Below are positions 1 through 5,802 of a stretch of 9,381 nt of DNA, one piece after another. Positions within the stretch are counted from its first letter, which is position 1; the number at the start of each line of letters is the position of its first letter. The notes beneath the pieces were generated by a model. The model did not search any database. It saw only the letters and a list, made by a program, of their open reading frames with translations, and was not told where the DNA came from. A program made the position numbers and the translations under genes. Source of the DNA: Pyrinomonadaceae bacterium (lineage in GTDB: Bacteria; Acidobacteriota; Blastocatellia; Pyrinomonadales; Pyrinomonadaceae); the NCBI GenBank assembly GCA_013813825.1, contig JACCRA010000018.1, positions 1 to 9,381 on the forward strand, given 5' to 3'.

Positions 1-236
1 AACACGCCCTGTGTGACGAATGTGTGGCAACCATTTTTTTCTGACAGGGCTGCTAAACACGCAGGAGCATGATATTGGATTTTTGCCGCAATGCCGGAAA
101 AGAAAACGGGACGAGGTTGAATTCCCCGCCCCTCTCGCCGTTGTGATTGTTCCGCGCCACCCACGCGAAGATTTGTTACCGGATGTGTGATTTCGCCCTG
201 CTACCTGTTGAGATATTCAGGCTAAAAGTGAATTCA

Positions 237-1163
237 TCACGACGGACTCTTCTCCCCGTCAAGCTTGGCTCCGGGCGCACCCGATTCCGCTACCGCGTGT
301 TCTATCTCCGCATTAACTTTGCCACCGACAAGCAGCGCTATCCCTGTCAGATAGAACCACAACATCAGGATGATCACCGCTCCGAGCGACCCGTATGACA
401 TACTGTATCTGTCGAAGTAGCGAAGATAAAAGCGAAAGCAAAAAGAGCCGAGCAGCCACAGGGCGACGCCTGTTACCGAGCCGGGCGTGATCCAGTACCA
501 CTTCTGGTGATAGAGGTCCGGCGCAAAGTAATAGATCAGGGCAAACGCGAACAGCACGAAGACGAGCACAATAGGCCACTGCAAAACATTCCACACCAGC
601 ATAAAGGCTTCACCAAAACCGAAGCGATTAGCCATCCCTTCCCCGATCTCACCGCCGTAAAACACGAGGACCAGCGCGGAGATGATCAGCACCATGAGGA
701 CGATGGTGAGACCGATAGCCAAGAGGCGCACTCTCCACCACGGGCGCGACTCCTTAACCCCGTACGCGGCATTCAAGGTCTCGCTAATAGCTCCTATGCC
801 GTAAGAAGCAAACCACAGGGACGCCAACAACCCGAACGAAAGCTTGCCGCCGCCTGCGTCTTTGCTGATCTCGTTAATAGTCGTGTAAATAAGTTCCGAA
901 GCCGAGCGTGGCATTACACGACCGAGGTAGCTGAGGAGATTGTTGCGCAGTTCGGCCCCGGTGTTCACGAAATAGCCGAGCATCGCCGTCAGGAACAAAA
1001 GCAGCGGGAAAATGCCAAGCAGGAAGTAGTAAGATAAGGCCGCCGCGCGGGTAAAGAGATCACTCTCATAAATCTCTAGCCAGACGCGCCTACCCATCTC
1101 TTGCCACGTCAACCCCCCTAGCTTCCATATGGAAGCTAGGGCCTTCTGGTCTTGCGTCTTCAT
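237..1163 (-). CDS. YihY/BrkB-family inner-membrane protein
   Basis: A 308-residue polytopic membrane protein of the YihY/BrkB (formerly ribonuclease BN-like) family. About six hydrophobic segments are visible, near residues 41-66, 108-128, 146-169, 187-213, 224-246 and 258-281. The family hallmark is the last one, with YGSLGAVIILMLWFYLTG followed by GGKVNAEIEH at 280-289; LSYYFLLGIFPLLL at 43-56 is the other typical block. The length is normal and the charged tail after 290 is probably cytoplasmic. The family is widespread and its molecular role is unsettled; the old RNase BN assignment was wrong. The ATG at 1161-1163 opens the frame. No strong ribosome site precedes it; a TGTAAT hexamer on the minus strand (1176-1181) could be a -10 element, giving a very short leader. 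A 26-nt palindrome covers codons 8-16. No clear terminator is seen in bases 1-236, which also hold no gene. Confidence 0.93.
   Translation of the reverse strand: MKTQDQKALASIWKLGGLTWQEMGRRVWLEIYESDLFTRAAALSYYFLLGIFPLLLFLTAMLGYFVNTGAELRNNLLSYLGRVMPRSASELIYTTINEISKDAGGGKLSFGLLASLWFASYGIGAISETLNAAYGVKESRPWWRVRLLAIGLTIVLMVLIISALVLVFYGGEIGEGMANRFGFGEAFMLVWNVLQWPIVLVFVLFAFALIYYFAPDLYHQKWYWITPGSVTGVALWLLGSFCFRFYLRYFDRYSMSYGSLGAVIILMLWFYLTGIALLVGGKVNAEIEHAVAESGAPGAKLDGEKSPS
1116..1141. repeat. 26-nt perfect palindrome inside the start of the yihY-like gene
   Basis: Each half is 13 nt (CCCTAGCTTCCAT and its complement), with no spacer. It lies 22 nt inside the coding sequence and encodes residues A-L-A-S-I-W-K-L-G. 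In mRNA it could form a strong stem next to the ribosome-binding region; in DNA it could be a dimer-binding operator. It is perfect on every base, including third codon positions, which is unusual for a coding segment. No function can be assigned. Confidence 0.8.
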
Positions 1164-1633
1164 AGAGCCTAAAAAATTACACCGGGAGGAATACCTTCAC
1201 AAGCCGAATTCGAGATACCCGGCAGCAAGTAAGCGGTTGGTTGTATCAGACAGTAATTCCTCAAAGAATTGAACGAGTACTGTGCCCTCCGCTTTTGCGA
1301 TATGGGCCGAAGGCTAAAACACGCTCACTGCCAAGGTGTGCGAGCGTGTCTGGCATCTGTCGGCTCGATAAGTACTTATCCGCTCCGCTAGCTGACGGCG
1401 ATGCTCAAGTGAAGAGCCAATCGTTATCTCAATCTTCTTAATAGGTCGTGCGTACGGTATGACCTCTTAGAGCAGAAATCCGGCATCTCATGATTGTTGC
1501 GTCAATGTAATACCGTTTCAATAATAAGACAAGACTTTTTCCGACTTGGCATTTGATTCGCCCCCCCTCCCCCTAGAATTGGCTCTCCTTGATCACTCTT
1601 TTGCAGTTCAAGTATGGAAATAAGTCTTGATTC
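1164..1633. other. gene-free spacer with three stem-loops
   Basis: No convincing coding frame lies between the divergent yihY-like gene and the AAA+ gene; the one open frame at 1241-1441 has no ribosome site and no recognisable protein character. Three inverted repeats stand out: ACACGCTC/GAGCGTGT (1319-1326 with 1342-1349), the 14-bp palindrome GATAAGTACTTATC (1367-1380), and AGGTC/GACCT extended by wobble pairs (1443-1465). A run of 12 C broken by one T sits at 1561-1573. The spacer could hold the control region of the downstream operon or the left edge of an inserted element; no att repeat or tRNA gene was recognised. Confidence 0.5.
1497..1525 (+). promoter_or_regulatory. weak candidate sigma70-like promoter for the AAA+/initiator operon
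   Basis: TTGCGT at 1497-1502 (3 of 6 to TTGACA) and AATAAT at 1520-1525 (5 of 6 to TATAAT) are separated by 17 bp. This is the best-spaced pair seen ahead of the AAA+ gene and would give a leader of about 130 nt. The -35 match is poor. Confidence 0.25.
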
Positions 1634-1663
1634 TTGCTGTTAAACATGCTACACGGTACCGCC

Positions 1664-2473
1664 ATGTCTACTGTCGTAAAGACGAAGCCTAAGCAGCCGT
1701 TCTCCATCAGCCCCAACCCGTCCCTTCTCTACCTGACGCCGTCACTCAAAAGCACAATCCACAAGGTGCGGTACGTGATCGAGAACCGGCAGGGGCTGAC
1801 CGCCATTTTGGGCGACATCGGTCTCGGTAAAAGTAGCTGTTTGCGGTACCTCCTCGGCCAGTACGTCGGGCGCGAGGACGTCGTGACGGCGCTCATCGCG
1901 TCGCCCAATTTCCCCAGCGATTTCGCGTTCCTGAAGTCATTGTGCGGCGACTTTGGGCTGCGGCCCCGCCGCTCAATGGTGGATCAAGAGCAGGAATTAC
2001 GCGCCTTTTTGATTGAGTTGTACGCCCTAGACAAGACCGCTGTGCTGTTCATCGACGAGTCGCAGCGGCTGACGGGCAAGATGTTGGAGTTGGTGCGGGT
2101 GCTTTTGAACTTCGAGACCGAAGATACCAAGCTCATTCAGATCATCCTCGCCGGGCAGTTGGAACTTCGCACCAAACTAATGGACGAATCGAAGAAGGCC
2201 ATCCGGTCGCGCATCTTCGCCCCGTCACTGCTCGCCCCCCTCTCGCTTGCCGAGACGCGTGAGATGATCGCTTTCCGCTGTGAGCAGGCGCAGGTCACGA
2301 ACCCGTTTACGGACGCAGCGCTCGATGCCGTTTACGCGAGCACCGGCGGTGTTCCGCGCGAAGTTCTAAAGGTCTGTGCTGTCGCATGGGATATGGCGCA
2401 AATGGCCGACTTATCAAAGGTTCCGCCGGATTTGATCGAAGCGGCGGCGAGCGAGGCTGTGCTGCATGAGTGA
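1664..2473 (+). CDS. AAA+ ATPase, ExeA/TniB-like
   Basis: A 269-residue P-loop ATPase. Visible motifs: Walker A GDIGLGKSS (50-58), Walker B VLFIDESQ (127-134), a sensor-1-like strand ending ILAGQ (161-165), arginines at 181 and 183 suitable as fingers, and a sensor-2 loop STGGVPREV (226-234). The layout, with the PFSISPNPSLLYLT N-terminus and the AGQLELR block, matches the ExeA/GspA-like AAA+ group that also includes the transposition ATPases TniB and TnsC. It has no membrane segment or peptidoglycan-binding tail, so it is a cytoplasmic regulator or loader rather than a secretion protein. It shares an 8-base overlap with the winged-helix gene, implying coupled translation. I infer a role as helicase loader or DNA-remodelling partner of that protein; a transposition role is the main alternative, but no matching transposase is present. 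The start is uncertain: ATG 1646 and TTG 1634 are in frame, and none has a clear ribosome site. Confidence 0.85.
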   Translation: MSTVVKTKPKQPFSISPNPSLLYLTPSLKSTIHKVRYVIENRQGLTAILGDIGLGKSSCLRYLLGQYVGREDVVTALIASPNFPSDFAFLKSLCGDFGLRPRRSMVDQEQELRAFLIELYALDKTAVLFIDESQRLTGKMLELVRVLLNFETEDTKLIQIILAGQLELRTKLMDESKKAIRSRIFAPSLLAPLSLAETREMIAFRCEQAQVTNPFTDAALDAVYASTGGVPREVLKVCAVAWDMAQMADLSKVPPDLIEAAASEAVLHE

Positions 2474-3725
2474 GCCGAGGAAATGGGTTGGTTATGCTGA
2501 TTTGCTGGAAGCTAAACGCAAGCGTGAGGAGCGCGAGGCGGGGCCGGCACCGGCAGACACGCAATCTGAGGCTGTCGTAGCCACTCAGACCCCAACCGAC
2601 GAAGCAGAACAGTCATTAACTGCCAGCGGTAATTCCGAGGAACCGGCAGCCCAACTATATGACAGTCAAGCGAATGCGGTAATTACCCCGGTAATTACCC
2701 CGGTAGTTACCGGGGTAATTACCCCTGCAAATCCACCCTCACTGATTTCAATCAGTGATACTCCTGCCGCAAAATCGGTCAGTGCGCCCCACTCAACTCC
2801 TGTAGAATCTTCTGAGGAAAATACAAATCAGGCTCAATATCTCGACGCGACACACACTGGTTCCGAGCAGCGCATCTACTCGGTGATGTACCGGGAGACA
2901 GTCAGCAAGGGTGTCCGCGAACGTCACTTCGGACCCAGCGAACTAATCCGCAAAACCGGCATTCGGTCTGACCGCACCATCAGGACGGCCATTCGCGGAC
3001 TCATTCAAAAACTCTCACTTGAAATCGTCTCTAACGTCACCGGCAGTCCATTAGGACCCAGATATAGGGTTTTTGACCCCAAAGAAATCATCAGACGCCG
3101 GCGCGTGGGGGGGATCAAGATCGATCAGCAATCCAAAAAGATTATCGAGGATGAGCCAGCTACCGGGGTAGCTACCGGGGTAGCTACCGGGGTAGCCACC
3201 GGGGTAGCTACCGGGGACAAAAACTACAGGGGTACTGGGGCAGAAATTACAGGGGTTACCCCGGTAGATTTTACAGGGGTATATAAATATATAAATAACT
3301 ATTCACAGTCGGAGGGTGACACAGCGTCGTCTTCGTCGAAGTCCATCACCGAAAATCCGGACGACGATAACGCGCTTTTAGATTCGCTTCGCGACATCTA
3401 CGAACGGGCGACGGGGAACTCGTGGACGACCGCCGACGCGATCACGGCACAACGCGGTCGAGACATCCTGCCTGATGTGTGGGGGATTGCAATCTGCTAC
3501 TGCGTGGACCGCGCGCCGGGCCACAAGTTCGACCGGCTGGCATACGTGCTGGAAGAGGCGCTCCGGCATGACGAAGAGATGCGTCACTTCGCGAAAGAGG
3601 ATCTGGGGCTCATTATGCGACACTCCTTACGCCAGATCGAGCGGGCTCGCCAGTCGGGCAAGTGGGAGCCGGCCGGCGTGGTCGAAGAGGGAAGCGTAGC
3701 TCAGGTCGAAGACAAGCACCGATAA
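2466..3725 (+). CDS. winged-helix DNA-binding protein, putative replication initiator with in-gene iterons
   Basis: A 419-residue protein with no membrane segment. In order: a charged start (MSEPRKWVGYADLLEAKRKR); a low-complexity linker (about 25-132) containing VITPVITPVVTGVITP (72-87); a winged-helix domain (about 136-207) with helix-turn-helix FGPSELIRKTGIRSDRTIR and the wing/strand PLGPRYRVFDP; a basic patch IIRRRR; four TGVA units (233-248); an acidic or serine-rich linker; and a helical C-terminal domain (about 304-395). The ATG overlaps the end of the ATPase gene (ATGAGTGA), so expression is probably coupled. The repetitive peptides are encoded by iteron-like DNA, so the gene seems to carry its own binding sites, as lambda O does. 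The initiator role is inferred from this arrangement; a transcription factor or a partner in transposition is possible. I cannot name a known family with confidence. Confidence 0.8.
   Translation: MSEPRKWVGYADLLEAKRKREEREAGPAPADTQSEAVVATQTPTDEAEQSLTASGNSEEPAAQLYDSQANAVITPVITPVVTGVITPANPPSLISISDTPAAKSVSAPHSTPVESSEENTNQAQYLDATHTGSEQRIYSVMYRETVSKGVRERHFGPSELIRKTGIRSDRTIRTAIRGLIQKLSLEIVSNVTGSPLGPRYRVFDPKEIIRRRRVGGIKIDQQSKKIIEDEPATGVATGVATGVATGVATGDKNYRGTGAEITGVTPVDFTGVYKYINNYSQSEGDTASSSSKSITENPDDDNALLDSLRDIYERATGNSWTTADAITAQRGRDILPDVWGIAICYCVDRAPGHKFDRLAYVLEEALRHDEEMRHFAKEDLGLIMRHSLRQIERARQSGKWEPAGVVEEGSVAQVEDKHR
2672..2729. repeat. iteron-like repeat cluster 1 (in coding sequence)
   Basis: TACCCCGGTA occurs at 2684-2693 and 2696-2705, its reverse complement TACCGGGGTA at 2708-2717, and TACCCCTGCA at 2720-2729 (one mismatch to the complement of TACAGGGGTA). 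A GGTA half-site at 2678-2681 falls in register upstream. All are spaced exactly 12 bp apart. The unit is a near-palindrome, TACC-NN-GGTA. It codes for VITP/VTGV units in the linker ahead of the winged-helix domain. Confidence 0.85.
3161..3281. repeat. iteron-like repeat cluster 2 (in coding sequence)
   Basis: TACCGGGGTA is exact at 3161-3170, 3173-3182 and 3185-3194, then CACCGGGGTA (3197-3206) and TACCGGGGAC (3209-3218), all at 12-bp spacing. Looser copies follow: TACAGGGGTA at 3225-3234 and 3272-3281, TACTGGGGCA (3233-3242), TACAGGGGTT (3248-3257) and the inverted TACCCCGGTA (3257-3266). Together this gives about ten sites in 121 bp. The consensus TACMGGGGTA is shared with cluster 1, about 430 bp upstream. 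The tight part encodes the TGVA repeats. Confidence 0.88.
3280..3307 (+). other. AT-rich stretch plus DnaA-box-like 9-mer: candidate unwinding element of an origin
   Basis: Bases 3280-3303 contain a single G or C, in a gene that is otherwise GC-rich. They abut the last iteron copy (3272-3281). CTATTCACA at 3299-3307 differs at one position from TTATTCACA, a form of the DnaA box TTWTNCACA. The order iterons, AT-rich tract and DnaA-like box is that of iteron origins. Known: lambda ori lies inside the O gene with the same iteron then AT-rich order. Inferred: origin function here. Confidence 0.5.
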
Positions 3726-3744
3726 ATAAAGGGGAAGGCAAATC

Positions 3745-3854
3745 ATGAGTGCAGTACACCGCCTGTCGACGACAGGCTCTACATGACGGTGAGACTTGAA
3801 GCGACCGGTCCCAAAGGCACGAGCGTCGGAACCGCCTTCTTTTTCCGCCACTAC
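3745..3854 (+). pseudogene. 5' fragment of a trypsin-like serine protease gene (broken)
   Basis: Just after the initiator gene, GGGGAAGG at 3731-3738 precedes ATG 3745, but that frame stops after 13 codons. One frame over, the sequence reads STPPVDDRLY, a Met at 3783, then TVRLEA and GPKGTSVGTAFFFR. GTSVGTAFFF resembles the first strand of trypsin-like (S1/HtrA-type) peptidase domains, ahead of the catalytic His, which is absent. After FFFRH the frame runs into the IS982 remnant and the match ends. I read this as a third operon gene disabled by a frameshift near 3750 and cut off by the insertion-sequence junction at about 3846-3866. A start at 3783 would need no frameshift. The protease identification rests on about 20 residues. 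Confidence 0.4.
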
Positions 3855-4426
3855 CAGATAAGTTTGCCCCACAGTTTTTTAACGAGGGCGGGCACGGGCC
3901 GGCGGTCGTCCGTGTTGTCGGGCGTTAAGCGCACGCCCAAGAGTTCGCCGCACTCATTGATCACGAGGTGGAGTTTGAAGCCGAAGAACCAACCCACTGA
4001 AGTTTTGCCGCGTGCGGCCAAGCCGCGAAAGACCCGCTGAGAGTGGATGCGCTGGTTATGGCAGACGCGCACAGCAGTCGCATCAACGAACGAGATGCCA
4101 TGACACTGACACTCGCCCTGCCGCGTCTGGAGGTAGGCACAGAAGGGGACAAGCGCGCCGCGCTGCAACTCGACGCAGCGGTTATAGCTGACGAGGCGCG
4201 GAAACGCCGCGCCCAGATGCTGCTGCACATGTTGCGTGTAAAAAGTCTTGAAGTCACGGTAGCCTGATGAGTGAAACAACACCATGATCGTCATCACTTC
4301 TGACAGCGAAAGCGTCGTTGAGCGGCGGCGTTGTCGCTCGCCGACGGTAAGCAGTTGCTGATGCCAGCGCGGTTCGAACACTAAACAGAAATCGTCGATG
4401 TCACAAAACACGGGTAGAATGTTCAT
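3851..4426 (-). pseudogene. IS982-family transposase, C-terminally truncated
   Basis: A 191-residue reading frame starting MNILPVFCDIDDFCLVFEP, the typical IS982 transposase opening, with LSEVMTIMVLFHSSGYRDFK (41-60), ISFVDATAVRVC (111-122), RGKTSVGWFFGFKLHL (139-154) and TPDNTDDR (168-175). Catalytic Asp 115 and Asp 173/174 are present, but the frame ends LWGKLIW, roughly 80-100 residues before the usual end, so the third catalytic acid (Glu) is missing. The element cannot transpose by itself. AAGGAG at 4435-4440, 8 nt ahead of the ATG at 4424-4426, fixes the start, making the upstream extension to 4474 unlikely. Sequence beyond the stop belongs to the protease-like fragment. Confidence 0.85.
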
Positions 4427-4490
4427 CGGGAGAACTCCTTCGCGGCGAAACGATGTGGTTTTGGTCAACCACATCTTACCGCTTAGGGTT
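3855..4490 (-). mobile_element. IS982-family insertion sequence remnant
   Basis: The promoter-side end is probably near 4489, where the minus strand reads ACCCTAAGCGGTAAGATG; IS982 elements commonly begin with ACC. The other end is lost inside the transposase gene at about 3855-3866, so no matching terminal repeat or target duplication can be seen. Broken genes lie on both sides, which suggests an IS-associated deletion rather than a simple insertion. Confidence 0.6.
4452..4475. repeat. hairpin near the IS982 tip
   Basis: GATGTGGTT (4452-4460) pairs with AACCACATC (4467-4475) around a 6-nt loop. It lies between the presumed IS end and the transposase ribosome site. Such outer hairpins in insertion sequences can block translation of read-through transcripts; that role here is inferred. 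Confidence 0.55.
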
Positions 4491-4505
4491 CTCCTTTCCG
4501 TATCC

Positions 4506-4649
4506 TTATGTCGAACTCACGTTGATTAGCAAGTCTGCGACCGTGTCAAGAGCGTTGCCAGCGCGGTCACGCACTGCCCAACTGCGACAGTCTTGCGCGC
4601 TGTCCATAAGCGCGTAATCATCAGTTCGAGACAAGAATACAATAGCCAT
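4506..4649 (-). pseudogene. PRC-barrel-like gene fragment, 47 codons
   Basis: A short frame from ATG 4649 to TAA 4506, beginning MAIVFLSRTDDYALMD and continuing with SWAVRDRAGNALDTVADLLI. WxVRDRxGNxLxxVxDLLI is the pattern of the first strands of PRC-barrel domains (a small beta-barrel usually of 70-80 residues, found in photosynthetic reaction-centre subunit H and RimM). Only the first half is present and it stops 16 nt before the presumed IS982 end, so I read it as a gene cut by that junction. GAAAGA precedes the ATG as a weak ribosome site. A genuine short protein is the alternative. Confidence 0.4.
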
Positions 4650-4664
4650 TCTTTCGGTAGTAGG

Positions 4665-4840
4665 TCAGTTTGAAAGGTAATGCATTAGGGTGTAGCTTCG
4701 CGCGCCTTCGAGTAGACGTTTGACGGTGGCGATGAATGCGGAAGACTCAGGTTTGATGAGGTAGGTGTTCGCGGCCGCGAGCTTCCGCGTGTCCCTTTGC
4801 TCGCATGTGCCAGAAAGGTGGTAATTCCTGTCTGAGCGGC
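4665..4840 (-). pseudogene. possible decayed response-regulator receiver tail
   Basis: On the minus strand the end of an open frame reads KLAAANTYLIKP, then ESSAFIATVKRLLEG. This fits the final strand and helix of a CheY-like receiver, where the Lys-Pro pair follows (A/G)xxYLxKP. A neighbouring frame just upstream (ITTFLAHASKGTR) loosely resembles the preceding strand with its Thr/Ser, implying a frameshift. The phosphorylated Asp region was not found in any frame. The rest of 4841-5142 holds nothing else recognisable apart from a hairpin. Confidence 0.3.
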
Positions 4841-4946
4841 CTTCCGGCTTCACCTCGCCTTTTGTGAAGCTACGGTTGAAACGGAAATCGCCTAGGGCGC
4901 TACATACAGAAATGCCTTGAGATGGCACAACCATATATTCACCAAT

Positions 4947-4970
4947 GCCGTGCAAGTGATTGCACGGTAG
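4947..4970. repeat. GUGA-capped hairpin, copy 1 of a dispersed repeat
   Basis: CCGTGCAA (4948-4955) and TTGCACGG (4960-4967) flank GTGA, a GNRA-type tetraloop; a G-U and a T-A pair extend the stem outward. The 15-mer GTGATTGCACGGTAG (4956-4970) recurs exactly at 8316-8330. The hairpin lies downstream of the minus-strand response-regulator gene. No T-run follows on either side, so it is not a standard terminator. Confidence 0.7.
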
Positions 4971-5142
4971 TGGCAGAGCGTAGATGTATAGGAGGTGGGG
5001 TAAAACCCCGGAGATTGATAGCTGTTTACGGACGAAAGAGGTCTCCCGCAATGGTTGAATTGAGCACTTTCCCAAGTATCCAGCTACCCGCGAGTGAAAA
5101 CCGCTATAGGCTCAACGGTGGAGCGCGGGAAGAGCGGCGACA

Positions 5143-5802
5143 CTATTCCGGCGCGTCGCGCTCGAAGACGTAGCGGGCGATCTCGATGCGGTTGCTCCAG
5201 CCTTTTTTGGAGAGGATGTGCGAGATGTGCATCTCAACGGTTCGACCGCTGATGCCAAGCTGATGCGCGATCTCTTTGTTGCTCAGCCCACGCGCGACGA
5301 GCGGCGCGATGCGCGCTTCGGCTTCGGTCAAGTCCGAGTCAGGCATCACCACGGAAGCATCGCCGCCGCCGCCGTCTCCGCCGGTTGAAGATGGGAGGTT
5401 CGAGCGTCTGGCGACACGGAGGTGAGTGCGTGCGACGCGGGCGAGGATGTTGTTAATAGCGGCGATGAGTTCTTCCGGCTCAAACGGCTTTGTCAGATAA
5501 GCATCAATCCCGGCGCGAGAGCCGGCGATGCGGTCTTTACGCGCGTCCTTTGCGGTGAGAAAGACGATGGGAATTAAGTCAGTGCGCGCATTTGAACGGA
5601 TGTGTTCGGCGAGCGTATAGCCATCCATGCCGGGCATCATGATGTCGCTGACGATAAGGTCAGGGATCGTTCCCGCCAAAGATTCAAGGGCTTCTTCGCC
5701 GTCGCGCGCCGTGGCGACCTCAAAACCCGCGCGACGCAGACTCACGGCGATGGCGCGCAGCAAGTTCCGGTCATCTTCAACGACGAGCAAGCGTTTACTC
5801 AC
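5143..5802 (-). CDS. response regulator, receiver plus LuxR-type HTH (NarL/FixJ-like)
   Basis: A 219-residue two-domain regulator. Receiver (about 4-120): acidic pocket E9-D10-D11, phospho-acceptor D53 in LIVSDIMMPGMDG, T83 in IVFLTAKD, and K105 in AYLTKPFEPEEL, all intact. A Gly/Asp linker (about 140-148) leads to a LuxR/GerE helix-turn-helix (about 157-213) with LTEAEARIAPLVARGLSNKE and GISGRTVEMHISHI. It should be a DNA-binding transcription factor switched by phosphorylation. The start is GTG at 5800-5802, overlapping the kinase stop (GTGA), with GGAGGAG (5808-5814) 5 nt upstream. The kinase encoded directly before it is the obvious partner. Its targets are unknown. Confidence 0.95.
   Translation of the reverse strand: MSKRLLVVEDDRNLLRAIAVSLRRAGFEVATARDGEEALESLAGTIPDLIVSDIMMPGMDGYTLAEHIRSNARTDLIPIVFLTAKDARKDRIAGSRAGIDAYLTKPFEPEELIAAINNILARVARTHLRVARRSNLPSSTGGDGGGGDASVVMPDSDLTEAEARIAPLVARGLSNKEIAHQLGISGRTVEMHISHILSKKGWSNRIEIARYVFERDAPE

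Noticed and set aside
6..50. Inverted repeat GCCCTGT/ACAGGGC as a terminator for an off-window gene
   Set aside because: The 31-nt loop is too long, and the T-run lies inside the loop rather than after the stem.
1241..1441. 66-codon open frame in the spacer
   Set aside because: It starts with TTG, has no ribosome site, shows no recognisable protein character and contains two of the spacer's stem-loops.
3161..3218. CRISPR-like array
   Set aside because: The units are 10-12 bp with no unique spacers and lie in frame within a gene.
3627..3872. 81-codon minus-strand frame across the initiator end and IS junction
   Set aside because: It crosses three unrelated segments and is antisense to the initiator gene; an accidental frame.
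3783..4040. 85-codon plus-strand frame
   Set aside because: Only the first 20 or so codons look protein-like; the rest is antisense to the IS982 transposase gene. Only the fragment is reported.
5121..5163. GAGCGCG/CGCGCTC inverted repeat at the end of the response-regulator gene
   Set aside because: It overlaps the coding end, has a long loop and no T-run; it could be chance in GC-rich DNA.
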